From Rhodoplanes sp963712435 (GTDB taxonomy: Bacteria; Pseudomonadota; Alphaproteobacteria; Rhizobiales; Xanthobacteraceae): a stretch of DNA of 64,000 bases. The notes under the pieces were generated by a model, which was not told where the DNA came from, did not search any database, and saw only the letters and a list, made by a program, of their open reading frames with translations. Location of the stretch: positions 186,001-250,000 of the forward strand of contig CAVQIB010000013.1 of NCBI GenBank assembly GCA_963712435.1, written 5' to 3'. A program made the position numbers and the translations under genes. Positions 1-8,897 of the stretch are shown one piece after another (within the stretch, counting starts at the first letter, position 1; the number at the start of each line of letters is the position of its first letter).

Positions 1-574
1 GGTGGTGTGGAAGTTCGCGTTGCACGAGCGCTGCACATGGATCATCGCCGGCACGTCGAGCTCGACCATCTTCTCGTAGAGCGGATACCAGCAGCGGTCG
101 GTCAGCGGCGGGCCGGTCCAGTGGCCGCCGGACGGATCGGGATTGAGATTGCAGCCGACGAAGCCGAACTCGCGTCACGCAGCGCGTCGAGCTCGCCGAC
201 GCAGGTCGCGGGGTCGACGCCGGGCGATTGCGGCAGCTGGCACACGCCGATGAAGTTGCTGCGGATAGAGCGTGCAGACGCGATGGATCAGCTCGTTGCA
301 GAGCCTGCGACCATTCGAGGCTCACGCCGGCGTCGCCGATGTGGTGGCCCATGCCGGAGGCGCGCGGGGAGAAGATCGTGAGATCGGTGCCGCGCTCGCG
401 CTGCAGCTTGAGCTGCGCGCCTTCCAGGCTCGCGCGGATTTCGTCGTCGCTGATGTCGAGCGCGGCCGGCGACGGCCTCTCCGCATGGTCCTTGAAGGCG
501 GCGATCTGGCGCTGGCGAAAGTCGAGCAGCTGGCGCGGCTCGGTCGTGTAGTGGCCGTGACAATCGATGATCAT
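1..574 (-). pseudogene. ligJ: LigJ-like amidohydrolase (4-oxalomesaconate hydratase family), partial and frame-disrupted
   Basis: The gene starts at ATG 574 on the minus strand (MIIDCHGHYTTEPRQLLDF) and runs off the window at base 1. The DCHGH motif is the N-terminal metal-binding motif of amidohydrolases. A later segment in another frame reads GFVGCNLNPDPSGGHW and then WYPLYEKMVELDVPAMIHV, which is typical of the LigJ / 4-oxalomesaconate hydratase group in the protocatechuate 4,5-cleavage and gallate pathways. The reading frame is lost around 280-300 and again around 170-240, so the product is interrupted unless these are sequence errors. It lies 20 bases downstream of the LigK-like aldolase gene, which acts on the hydratase product, so the two form a likely operon. 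Related amidohydrolases such as aminocarboxymuconate decarboxylase cannot be excluded from this fragment, but the neighbour favours LigJ. Confidence 0.65.
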
Positions 575-594
575 CGTTTCTTGCCCAGGACCAA

Positions 595-1287
595 TTACGC
601 CTCGTCGGGGCGGTCGACATAGACGAGGCCGGCGCGCGCGAGTGGTTCGCGCATATTGTACATGTCGAGGCCGAGCACGCCGGCGGCGAGCTTCTGCCGC
701 TTCGCCTCCTCGTCGGCCCTGCGCGCCTCCGCCTTGGCGGCGACCTCGCCGGCGTCTTTGAGCGCCACCACGACGACGCCGTCATCGTCCGCCACCACGG
801 CGTCGCCCGGGTCGACGCTGACGCCCGCGCACACGACCGGCACGTTCACCGCGCCGAGCGTCGCCTTGACCGTGCCGCGCGCCGAGATCGCCCGCGACCA
901 GACCGGGAAGCCCATTTCGCGCAGCAATTTCACATCGCGCACGCCGGCGTCGATGACGAGGCCTGTGACGCCGCGCGCCATCAGCGAGGTCGCGAGCAGC
1001 TCGCCGAACATGCCGTCGCTATTGTCGGTGGTGCAGGCGACGACGAGCATGTCGCCCGCCCGGCACTGCTCGACCGCGACATGGATCATCCAGTTGTCGC
1101 CGGGTTGCGCCAGCACGGTGACGGCCGGCCCGGCGGCGGCGCTTCCCGGCCAGACCGGGCGCATATAGGGCTTCATCAGCCCGGCGCGGCCATAGGCCTC
1201 GTGCACCGTCGAGACGCCGAGCGCGCCCAGGCGCTGCACGATGCCGGCTTCAGTGCGCGCGATGTTGCGGACGACGATGGTTTTCAC
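595..1287 (-). CDS. ligK: 4-carboxy-4-hydroxy-2-oxoadipate aldolase (LigK/RraA-fold)
   Basis: The 230-residue product belongs to the RraA-like fold of class II pyruvate aldolases. It cleaves 4-carboxy-4-hydroxy-2-oxoadipate (CHA) to pyruvate and oxaloacetate in protocatechuate/gallate degradation. Visible family signatures are the mid-protein GELLATSLMARGVTGLVIDAG segment (the G-x-L-G-D-like metal and substrate loop region), VRDVKLLREMGFPVW, and the C-terminal VDPGDAVVADDDGVVVV segment. The GTG start at 1287 is chosen because GAGGAG lies just upstream on the minus strand. The open frame continues upstream into the psd region only because that stretch happens to lack stops. The LigJ-like hydratase gene follows 20 bases downstream. 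Length and motifs are normal and the gene is intact. Confidence 0.85.
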   Translation of the reverse strand: MKTIVVRNIARTEAGIVQRLGALGVSTVHEAYGRAGLMKPYMRPVWPGSAAAGPAVTVLAQPGDNWMIHVAVEQCRAGDMLVVACTTDNSDGMFGELLATSLMARGVTGLVIDAGVRDVKLLREMGFPVWSRAISARGTVKATLGAVNVPVVCAGVSVDPGDAVVADDDGVVVVALKDAGEVAAKAEARRADEEAKRQKLAAGVLGLDMYNMREPLARAGLVYVDRPDEA

Positions 1288-1444
1288 CGCAGGCCTCCTC
1301 CAGTCAGCAGCGCCTTTGTCTCGCGCGGTTCTGCCGAAAACGAGGAAGGAAGGCAAACGGTTGCGGGCCGGCATGATCGCCAGCGACAACCAGGCGGCGG
1401 GGAGGGGACAAGGCCTGCCGGGCGGGCCGGTCGACGGCGAGGGG

Positions 1445-2313
1445 TCAGGGGAGCCGCATGAGCGGCTGTCCCATCCGGACCACGCTCCCGTCCCGCACAT
1501 TGGGGCAAAGCGTAAACCCGTCCGGCGCAAACACGATGATGGTCGAGCCGTGCTCGAACCAGCCCATTTCCTCGCCCTTGCGGAGCAGGGCGTCGCACGG
1601 GAAGAACGCCGGCCCACCGCGCCCGCGGTCGCAGCGCGATATCGAGAAAGCGCAGGCGGATGCCGGCGACGAGAATCGCTGCGACCGGGACCAGGGTGAC
1701 GAGATGGCCCGTCGCGATCGAGCCTCGTCCGCAGCACGGCGCGCTCGTTCTTGCAGAACAGCTTTTCGATCCGCCGGAGCGCGATCGGATTGACGTTCCA
1801 CGTATCGCCGGGGATGGAGGTGACCAACTCCACGCGGCAGTCGTGCGGCGCGTGGAAGCGATGGTACATGCCGGAGGTGAGCCGCAGCGTGACGTAACGC
1901 CCGCCGCGGTAGAGCTCGACCAGGTCGGAGTCGCCGAACAGGTCGTGCAATGTGTAGGGAAAGCCCTTGATCTGCAGCAGTTCGGCGCCGTCGATCGCGC
2001 CGCATGCGCCGACGATCGCATCGCACGGGCTCACGAGAAGGGCAGGATCGGGGTCGACCGGCCGAGCGCCGTCCCGCAGTTCGCGGGTGAAGCAGTCGTG
2101 CACGCTGTCGAATCGCGTCTTCTTGGCGTCGCTCAGGTCGAGATCGGAGAACAGCCGCCAGACCGCGATCGACAGATCGCGCACGAGCGGCTGCTCGATC
2201 TGACCGAACCAGCCCATGAACCGGGTCGCCAGCCGCCGCGGAATGCGATTGGTCAGGAGGAAATTGAGGTCCTCCTGCGCGATCAGCCGCGCTATCAGGG
2301 AACGCACTGTCAC
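1445..2313 (-). pseudogene. psd: Phosphatidylserine decarboxylase, frame-disrupted
   Basis: PSD decarboxylates phosphatidylserine to phosphatidylethanolamine at the membrane and self-cleaves at a G-S bond to make a pyruvoyl group. From GTG 2313 the frame gives VSPCDAIVGACG, FPYTLHDLFGD, RLTSGMYHRFHAPHDC and LFCKNERAVLRTRLDRDG. The family then expects GHLVTLVPVAAILVAGIRL, which is in a second frame, and the cleavage motif GWFEHGSTIIVFAPDG lies in a third frame ending at 1445. Frame changes map near 1705-1715 and 1600-1635. The two shifts do not cancel. Either the gene is dead or two single-base sequence errors are present. It is divergent from the aminotransferase gene with only about 35 bases between them. 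Confidence 0.75.
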
Positions 2314-2348
2314 CGTTCGGTAAACCTGGCTCGATAAGGCTGGAGTCG

Positions 2349-4016
2349 ATGGATTCGGTTTCCGTGAGAACAGCGCTTTACGCGCTCGGCGCGGCCGTTC
2401 TGGCCTTCATGCTGGCGCGGCTGAAAACGCGCCTGGAGCTGTCGCGGGCGAAGCACCGTTCGCTCGCGGGCCATGCGCGAATGGCGCGGCGGATCGCGTC
2501 GCTTGTTCCGTTCTATGAATACGACGAGGCGCAGATCTTCCGCTCGGACGGCGCGCCGGAACCGATCGCCGCTGCGCGCCGCGCCGGATTCTTCAGGCTC
2601 GCGGGACTTTTCCGGGAGCGCGCTCCGAAGACGCTGCGGCTGACGGCGGAGGCGCGAGAGGGAATTCCCGATCTGCAATTCACTGAGACCTATCGCGTGC
2701 CCTTCCAGTACAGCCGCTTCGTGCGCCGCCATCTCGAACTCGGGGCATTCGTTCAGTCGTCTTCCGGCGTCGCCATCACGGATCTCGACGGCAACCCCGC
2801 CTTCGACCTGACCGGCGCCTATGGCGTGAACCTGTTCGGATACGACTTCTACAAGGACTGTCTGGAGCGGAGCCGGCAGCGGGTCGCCGCGCTCGGTCCG
2901 GTGCTCGGCCCCTATCACCCGGTGGTCGCCAGCAATGTCGAACGGCTGCGGGAGATGTCCGGGCTCGATGCGGTGTCGTTTCATATGTCCGGCACCGAGG
3001 CGGTCATGCAGGCCGTGCGGCTCGCGCGCTATCATACGCGACGATCGCACCTCGTGCGCTTCTGCGGGGCCTATCACGGCTGGTGGGGCGACGTGCAGCC
3101 GGGTCTCGGCAACCCTGCGCCCGCGCATGAGACCTACACGCTCAAGGACATGTCGGAGGATTCGCTGCGCGTGCTGCGGCGTCGCCGCGACATCGCCTGC
3201 GTGCTGGTCAATCCGCTTCAGGCCCTTCATCCGAATGCGAATGCGCCCGCCAATTCCGCCCTGGTCGATGGCGCGCGCACTGCGCATTTCGACCGCACGG
3301 CGTATGCCGACTGGCTGAAGCAATTGCGCGGCGTCTGCACCGAGCGGAAGATCGTCCTGATTTTCGACGAGGTCTTTGTCGGCTTCCGCCTCGCCCCCGG
3401 CGGCGCGCAGGAGTATTTCGGCGTCAAGGCCGACATGGTCACCTACGGGAAGACGCTCGGTGGCGGACTTCCCGTCGGCGTGATTTGCGGCCGCAAGGAC
3501 CTGATGCGGCGGTTTCGCGACGATCGCCCGCTCGACATCTGCTTCGCGCGCGGCACCTTCAATTCGCACCCCTATGTGATGGCGGCGATGGACGAGTTTC
3601 TGAACCGGCTCGGCACGCCGGAGATCAGCGCGCTGTACCGCGATCTCGACCAGGTGTGGAATCGCCGCGTCGAAGCGCTCAACCAGCGCCTCGCGGAGGA
3701 GGGGCTGCCGGTGCGGGTCGCCAATCTGTCCTCCATCTGGACGGTGCTCTACACCCGGCCCTCGCGCTACAACTGGATGCTCCAGTACTATCTGCGCGCC
3801 GAAGGTCTGGCGCTCAGTTGGGTCGGCACCGGGCGCCTGATCTTCAGCCTCAACTACACGCAGGCCGATTTCGACGCCGTGGCGGAGCGCTTCGTGACGG
3901 CGGCAATGGCGATGCAGCGCGACGGCTGGTGGTGGTGCGACGACAAGGCGACGAACAAGTCGATCCGCCGTCGCATCCTGCGGGAGATGATCGCTCACCG
4001 CTTTTCATCTCCGTGA
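2349..4016 (+). CDS. Membrane-anchored class III aminotransferase (GSA-aminomutase-like)
   Basis: The 555-residue protein begins with a hydrophobic segment (about residues 7-23, TALYALGAAVLAFMLA), predicting an N-terminal membrane anchor. The rest is a PLP-dependent class III aminotransferase / glutamate-1-semialdehyde-aminomutase-like fold. Visible motifs are FHMSGTEAVMQAVRLAR, CGAYHGWWG, IFDEVFVGFR (the Asp that contacts the PLP ring) and YGKTLGGGLPVG, where Lys368 is the predicted Schiff-base lysine. The anchor and about 100 extra N-terminal residues are not found in normal HemL. The neighbours are Psd, PmtA, a glycosyltransferase and a membrane protein, so a membrane lipid or lipid-linked amino group is the likely substrate. 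That is inference; the real substrate is unknown. Confidence 0.8.
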   Translation: MDSVSVRTALYALGAAVLAFMLARLKTRLELSRAKHRSLAGHARMARRIASLVPFYEYDEAQIFRSDGAPEPIAAARRAGFFRLAGLFRERAPKTLRLTAEAREGIPDLQFTETYRVPFQYSRFVRRHLELGAFVQSSSGVAITDLDGNPAFDLTGAYGVNLFGYDFYKDCLERSRQRVAALGPVLGPYHPVVASNVERLREMSGLDAVSFHMSGTEAVMQAVRLARYHTRRSHLVRFCGAYHGWWGDVQPGLGNPAPAHETYTLKDMSEDSLRVLRRRRDIACVLVNPLQALHPNANAPANSALVDGARTAHFDRTAYADWLKQLRGVCTERKIVLIFDEVFVGFRLAPGGAQEYFGVKADMVTYGKTLGGGLPVGVICGRKDLMRRFRDDRPLDICFARGTFNSHPYVMAAMDEFLNRLGTPEISALYRDLDQVWNRRVEALNQRLAEEGLPVRVANLSSIWTVLYTRPSRYNWMLQYYLRAEGLALSWVGTGRLIFSLNYTQADFDAVAERFVTAAMAMQRDGWWWCDDKATNKSIRRRILREMIAHRFSSP

Positions 4017-4077
4017 GTGCGCCGCGCCGGCCCGTGATCGCAGCCGCGCGGATGCAGACGGCGCGCTAACGTTCCCC

Positions 4078-4199
4078 CCTCATCCTGAGGAGACGACCGA
4101 AGGTCGGCGTCTCGAAGGATGCATGGTTCGAGATGCTGCCAATGCCAGTTTAATCATGGTTCGAGACGCGCGGCTTCGCCGCGCTCCTCACCATGAGGG
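4078..4199. repeat. Palindromic intergenic repeat (Rhizobiales REP-like)
   Basis: The convergent gap between the aminotransferase and the membrane protein holds an imperfect inverted repeat: CCTCATCCTGAGGAG on the left pairs loosely with CTCCTCACCATGAGG on the right, and GCGTCTCGAA pairs with TTCGAGACGC inside. This is the common intergenic palindromic element of Bradyrhizobium/Rhodopseudomonas-type genomes. It could act as a bidirectional transcript end. Confidence 0.6.
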
Positions 4200-4207
4200 G
4201 GCCCCTC

Positions 4208-4816
4208 TCAGCCGTGCTGCTTGGAGGGCGTCGGGTCGAGCAATTCGCCGCGCATCAGGTATAGCGGCGCCTTGTAGTAGAGTTTGATGTCGTGGAAGGG
4301 GTCGGTCAGTATTTTGGTCATCCACACGAGCCCGGTCTGCACATCCTTGATGAAGAACAGCTGCACGGTGCGGAACACGAGGCCGGCCAGTCCGAGGAAC
4401 AGCCAGATTTTCGCCACGTGCCGAATGAAGTCGGCGGTGCTGGCGTAGGGCTCAAATATCCCGAACAGCGTCGGATCGAAAAAGAGCACGAGCGGCGACG
4501 CCGCCCAGATCGTCAGCAGCACGATCTTGCGCCGCAGATTGTAGCCGACCTTTATCTCTTCCTTGTATTCGTGCGTCGCCTGGTTGACCTCGTCATAGCC
4601 TTTCGGCTCGAAGAAGAAATGACCGGCCTGCCGGGTCGTCATCGACACCAGCCAGCCGACCAGCGCGGCGATCGCCGGGTCTGCGAACATCAGCGCATAG
4701 GCGACGAGGAAGCTGACCGCGCTGACCAGGTGCAGGGCCTGGTTGATCCGGCTGTGGTGATAATAACGATGATCGTCCCATCGCTGCAATTCGAGAGCTT
4801 GGAAGAAGCCTTTCAT
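4208..4816 (-). CDS. Conserved membrane protein in the lipid cluster
   Basis: This is a 202-residue protein of unknown function. The start at 4816 is chosen over an upstream ATG at 4906 because AGAAAGGAGG sits just before it. The hydrophobic segments are HLVSAVSFLVAYALMF, IAALVGWLVSMTT, IVLLTIWAASPLVLFF and KIWLFLGLAGLVF, giving about four membrane spans. Many His and Arg residues (DDHRYYHHSRINQALH, RQAGHFFFEP) lie near the membrane face and might bind metal or headgroups. It sits directly downstream of pmtA on the same strand (44 bases), so it probably belongs to the glycosyltransferase-pmtA operon. The product is not recognised and no catalytic function is proposed. Confidence 0.75.
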   Translation of the reverse strand: MKGFFQALELQRWDDHRYYHHSRINQALHLVSAVSFLVAYALMFADPAIAALVGWLVSMTTRQAGHFFFEPKGYDEVNQATHEYKEEIKVGYNLRRKIVLLTIWAASPLVLFFDPTLFGIFEPYASTADFIRHVAKIWLFLGLAGLVFRTVQLFFIKDVQTGLVWMTKILTDPFHDIKLYYKAPLYLMRGELLDPTPSKQHG

Positions 4817-4859
4817 CGATCGCCTCCTTTCTTCGGTAGCGGCGTCGCGGTCGAGAGTG

Positions 4860-5558
4860 TCACGCTCCTGCGGCCGCCGCGGATTCATGCTCGCAGCTTG
4901 CGGCAACGTCGTCGAGCTTTATAAAACGAATGAGGGAGAAGTGGCCGAATGGCGGCATCGCGCGCCGCTCGATCAAGCGCATGCCGTGCGTGCGTTCGGC
5001 CCACTGCGCGTATCGCGCCCAGGCGAATTCAGTGCGCCAGCCGAGCCGGCGGGCGGCGGGCGCGAACCACTGCTCGAGCGCGCGGCGCAAACCCGCCTCG
5101 GCCCCGACGCGGCTCACCAGCACGATCTCTCCGCCCGGCTTGAGCACGCGCGCGAACTCGTCGAGCGTCGCCTCCGGATCGGGGACCGTGGTGATGACAT
5201 ATTGGGCGACGATCACGTCGAACGAGGCGTCGGGCAGCGACAGCTGCTGGGCGTCCATGACCGCGAGCCCCTCGACATTCTTCAGGCCGAGCTCGGCGAC
5301 GCGCTCGCGCGCCTTGCGCAGCATCGGCTCGCAGATGTCGACGCCGACGAGCCGGTTGGACGGCGCGTAGTCGGGGAGCGACAGGCCGGTGCCCACGCCC
5401 ACCTCCAGGATGCGGCCGCCGATGCGGTCGGCCGCCGCGACGGCGGCGCGCCGGCCGCGCTCGAACACCGCGCCGAACACGAGATCGTAAACCGGGGCCC
5501 AGCGGCCATAGGCCTTGGCGATCGCCTGCCGGTCGATTTCCCCGCCGCCAACTCGCAT
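4860..5558 (-). CDS. pmtA: Phosphatidylethanolamine N-methyltransferase (PmtA, Rhodobacter type)
   Basis: The 232-residue protein is a class I SAM methyltransferase. The N-terminal AKAYGRWAPVYDLVFGAVF is characteristic of the Rhodobacter-type PmtA, which methylates phosphatidylethanolamine toward phosphatidylcholine. The SAM loop is ILEVGVGTGLSLPDY (around residues 50-64), followed by VGVDICEPML and LVSRVGAE. UbiE-like methyltransferases share this fold, but the N-terminal motif and the phospholipid neighbours favour PmtA. It starts 3 bases after the glycosyltransferase stop codon, so the two are almost certainly co-transcribed. The gene is intact. Confidence 0.8.
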   Translation of the reverse strand: MRVGGGEIDRQAIAKAYGRWAPVYDLVFGAVFERGRRAAVAAADRIGGRILEVGVGTGLSLPDYAPSNRLVGVDICEPMLRKARERVAELGLKNVEGLAVMDAQQLSLPDASFDVIVAQYVITTVPDPEATLDEFARVLKPGGEIVLVSRVGAEAGLRRALEQWFAPAARRLGWRTEFAWARYAQWAERTHGMRLIERRAMPPFGHFSLIRFIKLDDVAASCEHESAAAAGA

Positions 5559-5561
5559 CCG

Positions 5562-6678
5562 TCATCGCCGCGCGACGTCCCTTGCGCCTGCGGCCGCCGC
5601 CATCAGCCGTCCGCGCGCCAACTGCTTGCGCGCCGCCGCTTCCGCTGCCGATTTCGGCAGCGGCTTGCCGCAATCGGCGGTCGCCGCTTGCTCGACATGG
5701 CCAATGAATTGCTGCGCGCTCTGTTCCCAGGAAAAGGTGAGCGCGAATTCGCGGCAGAGCTTTCGCGGAATCTGAAGCGCACCCAGGCACGCCGCGCGCA
5801 GATCGTCTTGCAGCACGCCGACCGGATGATCGCCAATCACGTCCTTCGGGCCGATCACCGGAAAGGCGGCGATCGGCGCGCCGCAGGCCAGAGCCTCGAG
5901 TTGCACGACGCCGAATGTGTCGGTTCGGCTCGGAAAAACGAAGACATCCGCCGCCGCCATATGCGCCGCCAAGGTTTCGCTCGCCTGAAGGCCGAGAAAC
6001 TTCACCGCGGGAAACCGGCGGCGCAACGCGGCTTCGTGCGGTCCCTCGCCGATGACGACCTTCGTTCCCGGGAAGATCGAGCGAGAGAAAGGCTTCCAGA
6101 TTCTTTTCCACCGCGATCCGGCCGGCCGTGAGAAAAATCGGGCGCGGAAAATCGAGCGGGATCGCCCGCTCCGGCTTGAACAGCTCGGTGTCGACGCCGC
6201 GGGTCCACATGCCGAGATTCTTGAAACCGCGGCGGCTGAGGTCGCTCATCAGCGAAGCGGTCGAGACCATTGTGACGGCGGCGGCGGCGTGGAAGCGACG
6301 CAACAGCGCATAGGTCCAGGATTCCGGGATCGGCGCGCGCGCGGCGATGTATTCCGGGAAACGCGTCGTGAAGCTGGTCGTGAACGGCAGGCGGCGCTTG
6401 CGGCAATAGGCGCGCACGGTATGGCCGATCGGCCCTTCCGTCGCGATGTGGATGGCGTCGGGTTCGGCGTGTTCGATGCGGCGAGCGATCTCGGCGCGAT
6501 TGCACAGGGCGAATCGCAGCCCGGGATAGGTCGGCACTTGCATCGAGGGGAAGCCGTCAGGCGTCAGGAACTCAATTGTGACGCCAAGTCCGCGCGCGGC
6601 CTGTGCGAGCGACGTCAGCGTCCGCACCACGCCATTGACCTGCGGATGCCAGGCATCCGTCGCCACCAATACGCGCAT
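5562..6678 (-). pseudogene. GT4-family glycosyltransferase, one frameshift
   Basis: Starting at ATG 6678 (MRVLVATDAWHPQVNGVVRT), the N-terminal acceptor domain is typical of GT4/GT-B glycosyltransferases that use nucleotide sugars at the cytoplasmic membrane (mannosyl-, glucosyl- or sulfoquinovosyl-lipid type). The frame reads FLTAGRIAVEKNLEAFLSLDLPG and is then lost near 6065-6070, where an extra A in GGGAACGAAGG shifts it. The second half continues in another frame as FLGLQASETLAAHMAAADVFVFPS, then RTDTFGVVQLEALACGAPI, the conserved E-x7-E sugar-nucleotide site. One single-base correction restores a full-length protein of about 372 residues. It is followed immediately by pmtA. A glycolipid synthase is the likely role, but the donor sugar cannot be read from the sequence. 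Confidence 0.75.
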
Positions 6679-7009
6679 CACGCCGCACCTCGCTTGCCTA
6701 ACACCGCTTGGTCGGGCGCCGGGAACTGATAAGACCAGCGGGGGATGTCGCCAGCCGGGCGCGGCGCCTGCGGCGGCCGAGCGGCTCTCACGTCGACTAG
6801 GAATACCATGCGACAGAAATTGCCCGATTATATCTCAGGAGTATGACGGTCGCGGCATTCCTCAACAGGCCGGCGGCGGATCTCTGCGGCGGCGTGCCGG
6901 TTCCGACGCGCCAGTCATTGTGTCGCCGCCGACTGTAACATTTGTGTTGCAACGAGATGGGAGGTTGCGGCGCGAATCACTCGTAACCGGACGCGCCCAC
7001 CCGCCCATC

Positions 7010-8044
7010 ATGCGAGCACATCATCGACGGCCGATGCGGAGAACGGAGCGCATTGCGCAGGCATTTCGGGGGAGGGCGGCCTACAATCGCATCGGCGTCG
7101 TCATCAGTCTCGTGCTCATCGCGGCCGCTTCGGTCGCCCTTTACCACCTGCTGCGCGACATCCAGATCGAGAAGGTCGCCGCGGCGCTGCAGGCGACCTC
7201 GATGCGCGCCATGCTGGCCGCGGGCGCGTTCGTCGCCGCGGGCTATCTGACGCTCACCTGCTACGATTTTTTTGCGCTGCGTACGATCGGCCGGCGCGAC
7301 GTGCCCTATCGGATCGCCGCGCTCGCCAGTTTCACCAGCTATTCGATCGGCCACAATCTCGGGGCGACCGCCGTCACGGGCGGAATGGTCAGATACCGGA
7401 TTTACTCGGCCTACGGGCTGAGCATTGTCGATGTTGCAAAGATCGCTTTCGTCACCGGCCTCACCTTCTGGCTTGGCAACGCGTTCGTGCTCGGCCTCGG
7501 GATCGCCTACGCGCCCGAGGCCGCGAGCGCCGTCACGCAATTGCCGGCCTGGCTCAATCGCCTCGTGGCATGCGCCGGACTGGCGGCGATGCTCGGCTAT
7601 CTCGTCTGGCTCCTGCCGTGTCCGAGGATCATTGGGCGGGACCATTGGCGGGTGACGCTGCCGAGCGCGCCGCTCACGCTGGTGCAGATCGGGATCGGGG
7701 TGGTCGATCTGACGTCGGTCGCGCTCGCCATGTACATGCTGTTGCCGACGCAGCCGCCGATCGATTTCATCCCCCTGCTCGTGACCTTCGTCATGGCGAC
7801 GCTGCTCGGATTTGTCAGTCACGCGCCGGGCAGCCTCGGCGTGTTCGATGCGGCCATGCTGGTGGGCCTCCCCCAATTCGAGAAGGAGGGGCTGGTGGCT
7901 GCGGTGCTGATGTTCCGGTTCCTCTATTTCGTTATTCCGCTTTCGCTCGCGATCACGGCGCTCGCAATCCGTGAACTGCGCTTGGCCGCCCGGCCCAAGT
8001 CGCCGGTCGCAAGCCGCGACGATGCAGGCGATCCGCCGCCATAG
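7010..8044 (+). CDS. Lysylphosphatidylglycerol synthase TM-domain (UPF0104/YbhN) protein
   Basis: A 344-residue polytopic membrane protein of the UPF0104/YbhN family, which corresponds to the flippase-like domain of MprF. Typical features are IGHNLGATAVTGGMVRYRIY in the middle and the late FVSHAPGSLGVFDAAMLV motif, with about eight hydrophobic segments from VVISLVLIAAASVALYHLL to the C-terminus. No LPG synthetase catalytic domain is attached, so lipid transport or flipping is a better guess than aminoacylation. The start is uncertain: ATG 7010 or ATG 7034 both precede the first membrane span, and the frame is open further upstream without family similarity. The 330 bases before it contain no other gene that I can support. 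Confidence 0.75.
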   Translation: MRAHHRRPMRRTERIAQAFRGRAAYNRIGVVISLVLIAAASVALYHLLRDIQIEKVAAALQATSMRAMLAAGAFVAAGYLTLTCYDFFALRTIGRRDVPYRIAALASFTSYSIGHNLGATAVTGGMVRYRIYSAYGLSIVDVAKIAFVTGLTFWLGNAFVLGLGIAYAPEAASAVTQLPAWLNRLVACAGLAAMLGYLVWLLPCPRIIGRDHWRVTLPSAPLTLVQIGIGVVDLTSVALAMYMLLPTQPPIDFIPLLVTFVMATLLGFVSHAPGSLGVFDAAMLVGLPQFEKEGLVAAVLMFRFLYFVIPLSLAITALAIRELRLAARPKSPVASRDDAGDPPP

Positions 8045-8253
8045 TCAGCGGCCAATCCAGCGTCTTTCCCGCTGCTGCGCAGCGGCGACGTGCGGCGACA
8101 ACAGCGTCGCCACGGGCGGGCCGACACATGAATCAGTTCCGATTCAGCGGTGTCGTTCGCCTGTCATGGTGCCGGAGTAGATCGTCAATCCAGATCGAAT
8201 ACGCAGTATGTCCGGTTTTGCCGAACACTCCTCGCAGGCTCGACGAGGCAGCG

Positions 8254-8897
8254 ATGCTCAGGCTCCAGGACGTCGCTGTGACTTATCCGGGCGGGATCGC
8301 CGCGCTTCAGCCGACCAGTCTCGAATTCGCGCCGGGCAGTTCACGGTGCTGATCGGACCGTCGGGCGCCGGCAAGTCGACCTTGCTGCGTTGTCTCAATG
8401 GCCTCGTGCGGCCAACCCGGGGCGATGTCTTCGCCGAGGGCGTCGGATCGATCTTCGCGTCCGGCCGCGCGCTGCGGCTGCACCGTCGCCGCGCCGGAAT
8501 GGTATTCCAGCAGCACCATCAGATCGGCCGGCTGACCGCCTTGCAGAATGTCCTGCTCGGCCGCCTCGCCGAGCATGGTTTCCTGCGCTCGCTCCTGCCG
8601 CCGCCGCGCGCCGATCGGTTGCTCGCCCTCGTCGCGCTTGAACGGGTGGGCCTGCTCGATCGGGCGCTGGACCGCGCCGATCGATTGTCCGGCGGCCAGC
8701 AACAGCGGGTCGGCATCGCCCGCGCGATGGCGCAGGGGCTGCGGGTCGTGCTCGCGGACGAGACGGTCGCGAGCCTCGATCCCGCCGCTGCCGAGAAAGT
8801 GCTGACGGACCTGCGGCGCATCTGCCGCGATGTCCTCGCCGGACGCGCGCCGCGCAATGCGCTGAACAGGCCGACGCCGACGGAAAGCGCATGCTGA
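8254..8897 (+). pseudogene. PhnC-like phosphonate ABC transporter ATPase, frameshifted and C-terminally truncated
   Basis: From ATG 8254 the frame gives MLRLQDVAVTYPGGIAALQP and is lost near 8330-8340. The next frame continues with FTVLIGPSGAGKSTLLRCLN (Walker A), the PhnC-like GMVFQQHHQIGRLTALQNVL, LSGGQQQRVGIARAMAQG (signature) and VVLADETVASLDP (Walker B, with T where PhnC usually has P). The family then needs about 50 more residues with the H-loop, but the frame turns into unrelated sequence and stops at 8897. No phnD or phnE follows. This is a remnant, and its end overlaps the start of the LysR gene by 7 bases. Confidence 0.7.

Noticed and set aside
2310..3998. Very long minus-strand open frame opposite the aminotransferase
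   Set aside because: It is the antisense shadow of an intact gene with clear PLP motifs; its translation is Arg/His/Glu-rich without family features.
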